Of a DNA stretch of 64,000 bases, positions 1 to 7,699 are shown one piece after another. Positions within the stretch are counted from its first letter, which is position 1. Each line of letters starts with the position of its first letter. The position numbers and the translations under genes are program-made. The DNA is taken from the NCBI GenBank assembly GCA_016929795.1, contig JAFGIA010000231.1:23434-87433 (forward strand). The letters run 5' to 3'. The DNA comes from Anaerolineae bacterium. GTDB lineage: Bacteria; Chloroflexota; Anaerolineae; JAAYZQ01. Below the pieces are notes generated by a model. The model saw only the letters and a program-made list of their open reading frames with translations. It searched no databases and had not been told where the DNA came from.

Positions 1-2
1 GT

Positions 3-614
3 GCTGGCATGGTTGGGTCGACCATTCTTCATAGGGTCCTGTCTCACTACCAGGTGACAACAGGGCGTACTATGTACCCCGTTGCCACCGCATTGGCGGT
101 GCTCATCGTCCTGCCACTCGCTGGCTGGTTCCTCGTCGGCGCGCCACCTCTCAGCAGGACAGTGCCAGAGATGGGGCGTTTTAATTTTCAAGGTGGTATG
201 GCCCTCACCCCCGAGTTTACCGCACTTCTGACCGGGCTCGTCGTCTATACGGGCGCGTTTATCGCCGAGGTGGTGCGGGCTGGCATCCTGGCGGTGAGCA
301 GGGGCCAGTTCGAGGCGGCGCGTGCCGTCGGCCTCACCCAGATTCAGACGCTGCGCCTGGTCGTCTTTCCGCAGGCGATGCGCGTCATCATCCCCCCCCT
401 CATCAGCCAGTACCTCAACCTGACCAAAAACTCGAGCCTGGCTGTATTGATCGGCTATCCCGACCTCTTTTTCGTGGGCAAGACGACGATCAACCAGGCG
501 GGGCGCGCAGTGCCGGTGTTCGTCCTGATGATGGCTGCCTACCTGGCTATGAGCCTTTTGACATCGGGGATCATGAACATCTATAACCGCCGCGTGCGGC
601 TGGTGGAGCGTTAG
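3..614 (+). CDS. aapQ: Amino-acid ABC transporter permease, AapQ/BztB type (5' end outside window)
   Basis: C-terminal ~200 residues of an inner-membrane permease that moves polar amino acids delivered by a periplasmic binding protein. The frame is open to the left window edge, so the N-terminal half (family about 400 residues) is missing. Visible are hydrophobic segments and the EAA loop (EAARAVGLTQIQTLRLVVFP) that contacts the ATPase, followed by 'PLISQYLNLTKNSSLAVLIGYPDL', a stretch typical of AapQ. The stop is 2 bases before the next permease gene, so the two are translated together and probably form the membrane heterodimer. Family assignment is firm; the substrate (general L-amino acids) is inferred from family resemblance. 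Confidence 0.9.
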   Translation, partial: AGMVGSTILHRVLSHYQVTTGRTMYPVATALAVLIVLPLAGWFLVGAPPLSRTVPEMGRFNFQGGMALTPEFTALLTGLVVYTGAFIAEVVRAGILAVSRGQFEAARAVGLTQIQTLRLVVFPQAMRVIIPPLISQYLNLTKNSSLAVLIGYPDLFFVGKTTINQAGRAVPVFVLMMAAYLAMSLLTSGIMNIYNRRVRLVER

Positions 615-616
615 CG

Positions 617-1846
617 ATGAGTGCGACGGCCGAGCAGATCGACTCCTCCCGCCCGCCAGCGCCACCGGGTGTGGCCCTGTGGCTGAAAAGGAACCTGTTC
701 AGCAACTGGTACAATTCGATTCTCACACTGATCGCGCTGGCCGTCATCGTGTTGGTCATCCGGGGTATCGTCACCTGGACGATTCTTGATGCGGACTGGA
801 CGCCAGTCACGAGCAATCTGCGGCTCTTTGCGGTGGGGCAATATCCAACAGATGAGCTGTGGCGTGTGGGCGCCATTTTGGCGATCGTGTCGCTGCTCAT
901 GGGGCTGAGCTGGGGACAGTGGGGTGGCATGATCCGCACCTTTGCCATCACGCTCGGCGTGGGCCTGGCTGTGGTTGCTTTTTTGCCGATCGACCTCTAT
1001 CGTATCAACGACGACCCCACCGACCTCGTGATCCGGCTCGGGTTTCTGGCCTACCCGGCACTGATCCTCGCCGGCTACCGGCTCGGCCGGCTGCCCTTCC
1101 TGTCGAGCCGTGTGCTGACCATCCTCTGGATCGCCAGCCTGGTTCTCACCTTTGTGCTCCTCTCGGGCTTTGGAGCGAGCGAGGCTTTGCCCAGGGTGGA
1201 GACAGGGCTGTGGGGCGGGCTGCTGCTCACCTTCCTGCTGGCCCTGGTCGGCATCGTGGCCTCTTTTCCCATTGGCGTGCTGCTCGCACTGGGCCGGCAG
1301 AGTTCCTTGCCCGTGGTCAAGGTCTTTTGCACGGTATTTATCGAAGCCGTGCGCGGCGTGCCGCTGGTCACCATCCTCTTTATGTTCTCGCTCATTCTGC
1401 CCCTCTTTTTGCCTCCCGAGGTGCGCGTCGACCGGGTGCTGCGCGCGATGATGGCCATGACCTTCTTTGCTGCCGCGTACATGGCCGAGAATATTCGTGG
1501 GGGCCTGCAGGCGATCCCAAAGGGGCAGGTGGAAGCGGCCAAGGCGGTGGGACTGAACGGCTTCCAGACCACGGCCCTGATCGTGCTGCCGCAGGCGCTC
1601 CGGGCCGTGATCCCGGCGATTGTCGGCCAATTTATCGCGCTTTTTATGGACACTACGCTGGCGATCATTGTCGGGCTGGTCGAGCTGCTCGCCATCGGCA
1701 AGGCGGTGCTGAACATGAACGTCGAGTGGCTGTTGCTCGACAAAGAGGTGTATGTGTTCATTGCGCTGGTGTTCTGGATCTTTACCTATTCGATGTCCTA
1801 CGCGAGCCGCCAGTTGGAGCGCGCCTTGGGTGTAGGCGAACGATAG
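617..1846 (+). CDS. aapM: Amino-acid ABC transporter permease, AapM type
   Basis: Second permease of the amino-acid importer, 409 residues. The N-terminal half has several hydrophobic segments (for example around residues 35-60 and 95-130). The C-terminal half is the transport domain with the EAA loop ([20 protein letters not shown]) and the ending '[14 protein letters not shown]' usual in AapM. It starts with ATG two bases after the upstream permease stop and is followed at once by the ATPase gene, giving the classic permease-permease-ATPase order. The binding-protein gene is not in the window and presumably lies to the left. Function from family; specificity inferred. Confidence 0.92.
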   Translation: MSATAEQIDSSRPPAPPGVALWLKRNLFSNWYNSILTLIALAVIVLVIRGIVTWTILDADWTPVTSNLRLFAVGQYPTDELWRVGAILAIVSLLMGLSWGQWGGMIRTFAITLGVGLAVVAFLPIDLYRINDDPTDLVIRLGFLAYPALILAGYRLGRLPFLSSRVLTILWIASLVLTFVLLSGFGASEALPRVETGLWGGLLLTFLLALVGIVASFPIGVLLALGRQSSLPVVKVFCTVFIEAVRGVPLVTILFMFSLILPLFLPPEVRVDRVLRAMMAMTFFAAAYMAENIRGGLQAIPKGQVEAAKAVGLNGFQTTALIVLPQALRAVIPAIVGQFIALFMDTTLAIIVGLVELLAIGKAVLNMNVEWLLLDKEVYVFIALVFWIFTYSMSYASRQLERALGVGER

Positions 1847-1865
1847 CTTGGAAGGAAGCGATCAG

Positions 1866-2627
1866 ATGCAAGACGTAGGCCGTCCCGACGGCGATGACAT
1901 CATCGTCTGCCGCAATGTGGAAAAGTGGTTTGGCGATTTTCACGTGCTCAAGGGGATTACCATCACCGTGAAAAAGGGCGAAGTGGTGGTGATCTGTGGA
2001 CCGTCGGGCTCGGGCAAGTCGACCTTTATCCGCACCATCAACCGCCTGGAGGAGCACCAGAAGGGCGATATCATTGTCGACGGCATTGAGTTGAGCAACG
2101 ACGTGCGCAACATTGCCGCCATCCGCAGCGAGATCGGCATGGTGTTCCAGTCATTCAACCTTTTTCCCCATCTGACCGTGCTGCAGAACATCACGCTGGC
2201 GCCGATCTGGGTGCGCAAGTGGCCCAAGGCGCGGGCGGAAGAGAGTGCGCACAGGCTGCTAGAGCGCGTGGGCATCCCCGAGCAGGCAGCCAAATACCCG
2301 GGCCAGCTCTCGGGCGGGCAGCAGCAGCGCGTCGCCATTGCGCGCGCCCTGGCGATGGAGCCCAAGATCATGCTCTTTGACGAGCCGACGTCGGCCCTCG
2401 ACCCTGAGATGATCAAAGAAGTGCTCGACGTGATGCGCGAGCTGGCACGCTCGGGCATGACGATGCTGGTGGTGACACATGAGATGGGCTTTGCGCGCGA
2501 GGTGGCAGACCGAATCGTCTTTTTCGATGACGGGGTGATCGTCGAGCAGGCGCCGCCGCGCGAGTTTTTCGCCAACCCCAAGGAGGAGCGCACCAAGCTC
2601 TTCTTGAGCCAGATTTTGACGCACTAG
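1866..2627 (+). CDS. aapP: Amino-acid ABC transporter ATP-binding protein
   Basis: Cytoplasmic ATPase that powers the preceding permease pair, 253 residues, the usual length for the GlnQ/HisP/AapP family. Walker A is GPSGSGKS, the Q-loop follows at '[11 protein letters not shown]', the signature is LSGGQQQ, Walker B with catalytic Glu is [14 protein letters not shown], and the switch His is in 'VVTHEMGFA'. The ATG at 1866 is chosen over an in-frame TTG at 1848 because GGAAGG lies about ten bases before it and the protein then begins just ahead of the conserved core. The stop codon lies only two bases before a palindromic repeat element that may act as the operon end. Confidence 0.95.
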   Translation: MQDVGRPDGDDIIVCRNVEKWFGDFHVLKGITITVKKGEVVVICGPSGSGKSTFIRTINRLEEHQKGDIIVDGIELSNDVRNIAAIRSEIGMVFQSFNLFPHLTVLQNITLAPIWVRKWPKARAEESAHRLLERVGIPEQAAKYPGQLSGGQQQRVAIARALAMEPKIMLFDEPTSALDPEMIKEVLDVMRELARSGMTMLVVTHEMGFAREVADRIVFFDDGVIVEQAPPREFFANPKEERTKLFLSQILTH

Positions 2628-2629
2628 CC

Positions 2630-2708
2630 GGTATCTGCTCAATGGTCGGGGGTTGGGGTGTGTGCGGGCACCGCACACACCCCAACCCCCCAATATTGAA
2701 AAGATGCC
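2630..2708. repeat. Palindromic repeat element, copy A
   Basis: Short element with imperfect terminal inverted repeats (GGTATCTGCTCAAT at left, ATTGAAAAGATGCC at right) enclosing a perfect 20-bp inverted repeat (2648-2667 and 2671-2690, arm GGGGGTTGGGGTGTGTGCGG) with a GCA loop. The same core and the same ends recur at 41315-41398. Related ends with a different core occur at 3548-3628. This copy begins two bases after the ABC ATPase stop codon and could serve as a 3' stabiliser or terminator. Confidence 0.85.
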
Positions 2709-2737
2709 ACTAGCCACGGAAAATCACAAGGTACAAG

Positions 2738-3562
2738 TTGAAATTAAGCGTATCAACAGGAACGTTGTACGTCTACCCATTGAGGACTGTGTTTCGCTGG
2801 GCGCGAGAGGCCGGGTTTGACGGCGTTGAGGTGGTCGTGAACCCGGAGGTCATTGCGCGCGGTGGCAAGGGGGTGAACTGCCTGGTCGCCGACGCAGGGC
2901 TCTCTCTCTTTTCGGTGCACCCGACGGTGGTTCCGCTACCTGGCTGGCGCGAGCGGCACGGCGGTGCCGGGCCGACGATCCGGCTGGCACGTGAGGCCGG
3001 CGCGGGGATGGTGGTGATGCACACCCCCCACGCTGCGTCGCTCGACGCCGGCGAGGGCCTGGCTTTTCGCTGCCGGATAGAGACCTGGGGAAAGTGGCTG
3101 GCCGACACTGGCACACGCCTGGCTGTGGAGAACGTGGCGGTACGGAGGGCCACCGACCTCGACTATGCTCTGACACCGCTCGATCGGCTGCGCGCGTTTG
3201 CCGACCGGTACGACGTGGACCTGGTGCTTGACACAACCCACGCGGGGAGCGCAGGGGAGGACCTGCTCGACGCGCGCCGCACGTTCGATGGGCGACTGGT
3301 CAATGTGCATCTGAGTGACCTGGGATCCCGCCTGCCGCTGGTGCCAGGGCAATTGGCCGGAGCTGTGACCGATCACCTTTTTCCCGGTGCCGGCAGCCTG
3401 CCTCTGGCACACTTTATGGCCGACCTGGCGCGCAGCGGCTACGGGGGACCGGTGACGCTGGAGCTAAACCCCCTTGCGCTCCGCTTCTGGTGGCCACCTG
3501 CCGTCCGCCGTCACCTCGCCCGCGCCGTGCACTGGATGCGCGGGAATGTATCATCTCAATAA
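2738..3562 (+). CDS. Sugar phosphate isomerase/epimerase-like TIM-barrel protein
   Basis: 274-residue protein of the xylose-isomerase-like TIM barrel (AP-endonuclease 2) superfamily. It shows the opening strand 'LSVSTGTLYVYPL', the 'REAGFDGVEVV' helix-strand unit, acidic/His positions along the barrel such as 'LAVENVA', 'LVLDTTHAG' and 'LVNVHLSDLG', and a final 'PVTLELNP' strand, all typical metal-ligand sites of this fold. The start is TTG at 2738 with AAGG upstream; no better ATG exists. Its true substrate cannot be told from sequence. Oddity: the last codons (Val-Ser-Ser-Gln-stop) are supplied by the palindromic element at 3548-3628. Confidence 0.8.
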   Translation: MKLSVSTGTLYVYPLRTVFRWAREAGFDGVEVVVNPEVIARGGKGVNCLVADAGLSLFSVHPTVVPLPGWRERHGGAGPTIRLAREAGAGMVVMHTPHAASLDAGEGLAFRCRIETWGKWLADTGTRLAVENVAVRRATDLDYALTPLDRLRAFADRYDVDLVLDTTHAGSAGEDLLDARRTFDGRLVNVHLSDLGSRLPLVPGQLAGAVTDHLFPGAGSLPLAHFMADLARSGYGGPVTLELNPLALRFWWPPAVRRHLARAVHWMRGNVSSQ

Positions 3563-3628
3563 CCTGGGGGATGTAGGGCGGATTGGCAATCTGCCCTACA
3601 TCCCACCCCGACCTTTTTGAGGTGATAC
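3548..3628. repeat. Palindromic repeat element, copy B
   Basis: Ends GTATCATCTCAATA and (reverse complement) GTATCACCTCAAAA match the family seen at 2630 and 41315, but the central hairpin is different: GGGATGTAGGGCGGATTG (3568-3585) pairs with 3587-3604 with one G-U. The left end overlaps and terminates the epimerase gene. The element lies between convergent genes and may work as a bidirectional transcript end. Confidence 0.8.
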
Positions 3629-3661
3629 GCAGGAATACAGAGAACACATCTCTCTGTGTAA

Positions 3662-3877
3662 CTACTCCCCCTCTCTCTCCCCCTCTGCCTCTGCCGTCTC
3701 CGGTTCGGGCAGCCGCACGCGTTTGAGCGACACCTTGTTCGACTGGCGGCACTGCGGGCATTCCGCGATATAGTGCGCCGGCTTGCCCTCGACGCCCTCC
3801 GCCGCCAGCGCGTTCGCCACATACTGCTCGGTCAATTGAAACGCATGGCCACACTTGAAACAACGAACCTTAATCAT
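3662..3877 (-). CDS. Small zinc-ribbon protein, unknown function
   Basis: 71-residue protein starting 'MIKVRCFKCGHAFQL' with two CxxC pairs (CFKC and CPQC about 35 residues apart), the pattern of a zinc ribbon, and an acidic/Glu-rich tail. The ATG at 3877 has a strong ribosome-binding site (GCAGGAGGAAGCC); an upstream in-frame start at 3922 would lie inside a hairpin and is not used. It follows the dynamin-like GTPase gene on the same strand. Function unknown; nucleic-acid or protein binding is only a guess from the fold. Confidence 0.7.
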   Translation of the reverse strand: MIKVRCFKCGHAFQLTEQYVANALAAEGVEGKPAHYIAECPQCRQSNKVSLKRVRLPEPETAEAEGEREGE

Positions 3878-3890
3878 GGCTTCCTCCTGC

Positions 3891-3924
3891 AAGTGCAACG
3901 CACCATCCGAGGTGCATTGCACTT
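3891..3924 (-). promoter_or_regulatory. Hairpin just upstream of the zinc-ribbon gene
   Basis: AAGTGCAACGCACC (3891-3904) and GGTGCATTGCACTT (3911-3924) form a 14-bp stem with one mismatch and a 6-nt loop. It sits between the GTPase stop (3932) and the ribosome-binding site of the zinc-ribbon gene. There is no T-run, so a processing or translation-control structure is more likely than a terminator. Confidence 0.5.
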
Positions 3925-3931
3925 GGCTTCG

Positions 3932-5677
3932 TCATAGGTCCTCAATCCGTGCCTGAACCTGGTCGAGTTCCGCGGCGACGGCGGCCAGCTCGTCCTCGAT
4001 CCGCCCCAGCTTTTGCCGCTCGGCGCGCACAAAGCGGGTGTAGGGCGCGATCGCCTCGCGCAGGCGCTCCAGGCTACGCCCCAGCTCGCGTTCGAACGCC
4101 TCGGTCATGGCGCTCACCAGCCGCTGGCGCAGGTTCTCCAGCCTTTCGCGCAGGTCGTTCTTGGCCTTGCGCCGCCGGGCCGGGATGATCAGCAGGCCGA
4201 CCACAGCCAACGCACTGGCTGACAGGATGCCGGTAAAGTCGAGCAGCGCGCCGTGCAGGATGGCGACGAGGAGCGCGCCGAGGCCGACGGCGCTCACCTC
4301 GATCACCGCGGCACCTGCCACGGAATCACGCACGCTCTCTGCCAGCTTTTTCGCCTCTGCTTCCTTGTCGTAGCTGATCACCACGTCCTTGGCGGCCCGC
4401 CCCACCGAGTCGAGCAGCGCCTGGCGGTTGTATTGGAATGGCCCGCCTACCTGGCCGATGACCTTCTCTTCCTCGATGCCCGCGCGGTGGCGGTCGAGGT
4501 ATTGCAGCGTCGTCTGCCACTGGCGCAGGTCGCGCTCCACCAGCCAGTCGATCAGGCCACTCACCTCGTGCTCGATCTCGTACGGTGTGTCTCCCACCAC
4601 CTGGCGCTCGAACTCGCCCTGGATCCGCTGTGTGTTCACCAGGTCGAGTACACGGGCGATGCGCAGCGTGTCGTCAAAATAAGCCATTCCCCTGTTTTCC
4701 ATCGCCAGCAGGATCTTTTCCACATCGGCCAGGCGGTAACGAAAGTCACTCCGCATGTCGGCGCGATAGACGTCGAGCTGCTCCTCGATATTGTCGATCG
4801 CGCGCACGTCGTCCGCCAGCAGGCCCAGGCGGCCCTGCACCGTGTCGCGGTATCTCGTCACCAGGCGCTGCCCCACGCCAAGCGGGTTGCGTAGCTTCAG
4901 GCTGATCCGGCTCTTCTCGTCGAGTGTCTTGTGGATATACTGCTCCACGTGCTCGAACCGGCTTGCCTCCCATAGGGCGCCGCCCTCCCGCTTGCTCTCC
5001 GCGAGCTTGGCCTTGAGCGCCAGGCGCGACGATACGCTAAACACCTCCGGCGCAAACCCCAGGAGGGCCAGCGTATTCTCGCGGATAAAGTCAGTCACCT
5101 GCGCTACCTCGTCGTCCTCCAGCAGGTCGATCTTGTTCAGGACGACGATCACCTTCTTGCCCCACTGGCGGATGCGCTCCATAAAGGCGCGCTCGCTCTC
5201 TGTAAAGGGGCGGTCGGCCGACGTGCAAAAGATCACCAGGTCGCTGCGCGGCACAAACTCCTGGGTGAGCTGCTCGTGGTGGCGGATGATGGCGTTGGTG
5301 CCCGGCGTATCGACGATGCTGATCTGCTGGAGAAAGTCGGCTGGATAGGTGAGCGACACGACCCCTTCCTCGCCCACCTCGCGCTCTGACGTCGGGCCAT
5401 ACTCCAGCACATAGATCCTGTCCGTCGTCGGCGTCACCCCTTCCGCCAGGAACCGGTCGCCGAGCAGGGCGTTGATGAATGCCGACTTGCCGCTGTTGAA
5501 TTCGCCGACGATGACCAGCAGAAAGAGGCTGTCGAGCTGCTGGATCGATTTGTGCAGGGTGCGCTGATCCTCCGGCTCCACATCGAACCCCGCCAGCACT
5601 GCCTGCAAGCGCTGCAGCGCACTTTTCTCGTCCTTGAGAAGCTGCGTCTCTTTTCTGTTTAAAATGGCTCGTAGCAC
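3932..5677 (-). CDS. Dynamin-family GTPase with C-terminal membrane anchor
   Basis: 581-residue large GTPase. G1/P-loop is GEFNSGKS (about residue 58), switch threonines 'TPTTDR', G3 is DTPG, G4 is NKID. The middle and C-terminal regions are helical, with coiled-coil-like heptads near 270-300 and 520-580. A hydrophobic pair of segments near residues 455-500 ends in 'PARRRKAK', resembling the membrane-insertion paddle of bacterial dynamin-like proteins. GTG start at 5677 with GAGGAG six bases upstream. It lies 25 bases after the radical SAM gene. Bacterial dynamins remodel or guard membranes; the specific role here is unknown. Confidence 0.85.
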   Translation of the reverse strand: MLRAILNRKETQLLKDEKSALQRLQAVLAGFDVEPEDQRTLHKSIQQLDSLFLLVIVGEFNSGKSAFINALLGDRFLAEGVTPTTDRIYVLEYGPTSEREVGEEGVVSLTYPADFLQQISIVDTPGTNAIIRHHEQLTQEFVPRSDLVIFCTSADRPFTESERAFMERIRQWGKKVIVVLNKIDLLEDDEVAQVTDFIRENTLALLGFAPEVFSVSSRLALKAKLAESKREGGALWEASRFEHVEQYIHKTLDEKSRISLKLRNPLGVGQRLVTRYRDTVQGRLGLLADDVRAIDNIEEQLDVYRADMRSDFRYRLADVEKILLAMENRGMAYFDDTLRIARVLDLVNTQRIQGEFERQVVGDTPYEIEHEVSGLIDWLVERDLRQWQTTLQYLDRHRAGIEEEKVIGQVGGPFQYNRQALLDSVGRAAKDVVISYDKEAEAKKLAESVRDSVAGAAVIEVSAVGLGALLVAILHGALLDFTGILSASALAVVGLLIIPARRRKAKNDLRERLENLRQRLVSAMTEAFERELGRSLERLREAIAPYTRFVRAERQKLGRIEDELAAVAAELDQVQARIEDL

Positions 5678-5702
5678 AGGTTACTCCTCAAGTATAGTTC
5701 CC

Positions 5703-6647
5703 TCATCTCCATCCCCACACCAGCCGCGGCCTCCGCTCGTCCAGTCTCAGCCCTGCCTCGCGCGCCAGGTGTACTGCTTCGGCATACTCCTCGCCCGTGA
5801 TCGGCCGGTCCAGCGGTGGCAGGTCGTGGGCGCGGTAGTAGGGCCGGTACTGGGCCATGACGTTGAGGTACGTGTGGCGCGACACTTTTTCCGCCAGAAA
5901 GCGCACGATCGCGCCTGTGCCCGCCAATCCTTCCGGCAGTACCAGGTGCCTCACCAGCAGGCCGCGCTGCGCGACCCCGCGCTCGTCCATCGTCAGGTCG
6001 CCCACCTGGCGGTGCATCTCTTTCACCGCCGCCTGGTTCACCGCCGGGTAGTTGCGCACGCCCGACAGCCGCCGGCCCACGTCCGCGTCGGCGTATTTCA
6101 TGTCGGGCATATAGATGTCGACCACGCCGTCGAGCAGCGCCAGCGTGTCGAGCGCGTCGTAGCCCCCTGTATTATATACGAGCGGCACCCGCAATCCGTC
6201 GCGCGCCGCCAGTGCCAGCGCTGCCAGGATCTGGGGCACCACGTGGCTGGGTGAGACCAAGTTGATGTTGTGGCAGCCCTGCTTCTGCAGGCTGAGCATC
6301 ATCTCCGCCAGGTCATCGGGGTCCACCGGGCGCCCCTGCCCCATCTGGCTGATCTCGGCATTTTGACAAAAGCGGCAGCTCAGGTTGCACCACGCGAAAA
6401 AGATCGTGCCCGACCCGCCGCGGCCGACCAGCGGGTCCTCCTCGCCAAAGTGCGGGCCGTAGCTCGATACGAGCGCGCGGTCGGCTGTGTGGCAGCCCGC
6501 CCCCTCGCTGCTCACCAGGCGGTTCGCGCCGCACGCCTGCGCGCAGAGATCGCACGCTTCCAGCCGCGCCCACGCCGCCTCCGCGCGCCGTGCCAGCTCA
6601 CCCGATTCGAGCAGGGCCACGTAGGCCGGTTCGAAGTGGCTGCTCAC
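5703..6647 (-). CDS. PflX-like radical SAM protein (COG1313 family)
   Basis: 314-residue radical S-adenosylmethionine enzyme. An N-terminal cysteine cluster (CDLCAQACGANR) is followed by 'HFGEEDPLVGRGGSGTIFFAWC' features and the SAM/4Fe-4S motif CNLSCRFCQN, as in the 'putative pyruvate-formate-lyase activating enzyme homologue' PflX group. The start is taken as GTG at 6647 (Val-Ser-Ser-His), with GAGAGAGGG upstream. Upstream in-frame ATGs would overlap the exonuclease gene. It sits 14 bases after that gene's stop, same strand. No glycyl-radical enzyme is encoded nearby, so the substrate is unknown. Confidence 0.85.
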   Translation of the reverse strand: MSSHFEPAYVALLESGELARRAEAAWARLEACDLCAQACGANRLVSSEGAGCHTADRALVSSYGPHFGEEDPLVGRGGSGTIFFAWCNLSCRFCQNAEISQMGQGRPVDPDDLAEMMLSLQKQGCHNINLVSPSHVVPQILAALALAARDGLRVPLVYNTGGYDALDTLALLDGVVDIYMPDMKYADADVGRRLSGVRNYPAVNQAAVKEMHRQVGDLTMDERGVAQRGLLVRHLVLPEGLAGTGAIVRFLAEKVSRHTYLNVMAQYRPYYRAHDLPPLDRPITGEEYAEAVHLAREAGLRLDERRPRLVWGWR

Positions 6648-6661
6648 GATTGCCCTCTCTC

Positions 6662-7192
6662 TCACCAATTGACCGGGCAGGTGCGCACCTGGTAGCGCTT
6701 GTCGCGATACTTGACGTGCTTGTGCTTGCGGCCATAGTCGTACAACTGCCACGTCACGTTCACGTCCTGCTGGCAATAGTCGAGGATCTCCTGGAGGCGC
6801 CCCTCACGGTACCACTGCACTGCCTGCAAGCCATCCGCCGACTTTTTCGCGCCGAGCGTCGCCCCCGCCAGGCCGTCGAGGCCGACTCGAAAGCCGAGCG
6901 CGCGATAGACGTGGTCGAGCATGTCCACCGTCGGCAGCCGCTCCAACCGCTCGTCGGTGTAGGCACGCAGCACCTCATAGTCAAAACTGAGGCAGTTGAA
7001 TCCGACCACCAGGTCGGCCGCCTGGAGCTGCGCGATCAGGTCGGCGACCGTGTCCTCGGTATAGTGGCGGAAGGTGCCGTCGGCCGGCGTGTAGGTCACC
7101 GCCGCCGACAGGCCCATCTTGCGGATATTCTGCCGCCCGCCCACCTCGTCAAAGGTGTGCTGCGTCTCCACGTCGAACACGACGATGTTCAT
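6662..7192 (-). CDS. Predicted 3'-5' exonuclease, RNase H-like fold
   Basis: 176-residue protein with the DEDD exonuclease layout: 'VVFDVETQ' (Asp and Glu of Exo I), 'VVGFNCLSFDYEVL' (Exo II Asp), and 'ILDYCQQDVNVTWQLY' (Exo III, Tyr/Asp). This resembles the stand-alone PolB-exonuclease-like/YprB family. ATG at 7192 begins directly with the Exo I strand. First gene of a minus-strand operon with the radical SAM and dynamin genes, behind a good promoter at 7236-7264. Likely acts on DNA or RNA ends; substrate unknown. Confidence 0.8.
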   Translation of the reverse strand: MNIVVFDVETQHTFDEVGGRQNIRKMGLSAAVTYTPADGTFRHYTEDTVADLIAQLQAADLVVGFNCLSFDYEVLRAYTDERLERLPTVDMLDHVYRALGFRVGLDGLAGATLGAKKSADGLQAVQWYREGRLQEILDYCQQDVNVTWQLYDYGRKHKHVKYRDKRYQVRTCPVNW

Positions 7193-7235
7193 CGATCTGA
7201 CTTTTCGATCTCCCTTCTATCGATTCATCCTCCCC

Positions 7236-7264
7236 ATTCTATCACGAACAGGGCCAGCGTGCAA
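7236..7264 (-). promoter_or_regulatory. Sigma-70-like promoter of the exonuclease operon
   Basis: On the minus strand TTGCAC (7259-7264), 17-bp spacer, TAGAAT (7236-7241), about 45 bases before the exonuclease ATG. Confidence 0.65.
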
Positions 7265-7322
7265 ACGGTGGCTTTTCTGTCCCTGGGGCGGTTCTTTTCC
7301 TTCCCTGCAAGCGTAAATCGAA

Positions 7323-7351
7323 TTGACGCCTGCTTGACTTTGCGGTATACT
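7323..7351 (+). promoter_or_regulatory. Sigma-70-like promoter of the amphi-Trp/murE operon
   Basis: TTGACG (7323-7328), 17-bp spacer, TATACT (7346-7351), about 30 bases before the ATG of the amphi-Trp gene. The match to consensus is close. Confidence 0.8.
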
Positions 7352-7381
7352 GAGCGTGATCAGCCACGAGGAGGGCACAGG

Positions 7382-7693
7382 ATGGCGAAACTTGAAAAGC
7401 GGATCGTCAAGCAGAAGGCCAAGGCGAAAAAGCGCGCGGCCAAGGCTGAGCGTAAACAGCACGAGCGCAAGGCGCAGGCCGTGCTCACCCGTGCCCAGAT
7501 CGCCGACCAGCTTCGCGCGCTCGCAGCCCAGATCGAAGAGGGTACCTTTGTCCTGGGCGACAAGGAAGTAGCGCTGCCCGAAGAGGCAGAGTACGAGATC
7601 GGCTATCGCCTGCAAAGGCGGGGTGGCCACGAGATCGAGGTCGAGATCGAGTGGGGCGGCCGCCAGAAAACCTCACTGCTTCTCACCGGCTAG
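7382..7693 (+). CDS. amphi-Trp domain protein
   Basis: 103 residues. The first ~40 are highly basic (repeated Lys-Ala/Arg, likely a helical or nucleic-acid-contacting tail). The rest is 'LTRAQIADQLRALAAQIEEG' followed by alternating strands ending 'EIEVEIEWGG', the amphi-Trp domain pattern with its aromatic near the end. ATG at 7382 has GAGGAGGGC upstream; a longer frame reaching back to 6590 is rejected because it ignores the promoter at 7323-7351. It is followed 6 bases later by murE. Function of the domain is unknown. Confidence 0.8.
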   Translation: MAKLEKRIVKQKAKAKKRAAKAERKQHERKAQAVLTRAQIADQLRALAAQIEEGTFVLGDKEVALPEEAEYEIGYRLQRRGGHEIEVEIEWGGRQKTSLLLTG

Positions 7694-7699
7694 ACCTGC

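Noticed and set aside
611..1630. 339-codon minus-strand frame opposite aapM
   Set aside because: Shadow rich in Gln/His/Asp; aapM has clear permease features.
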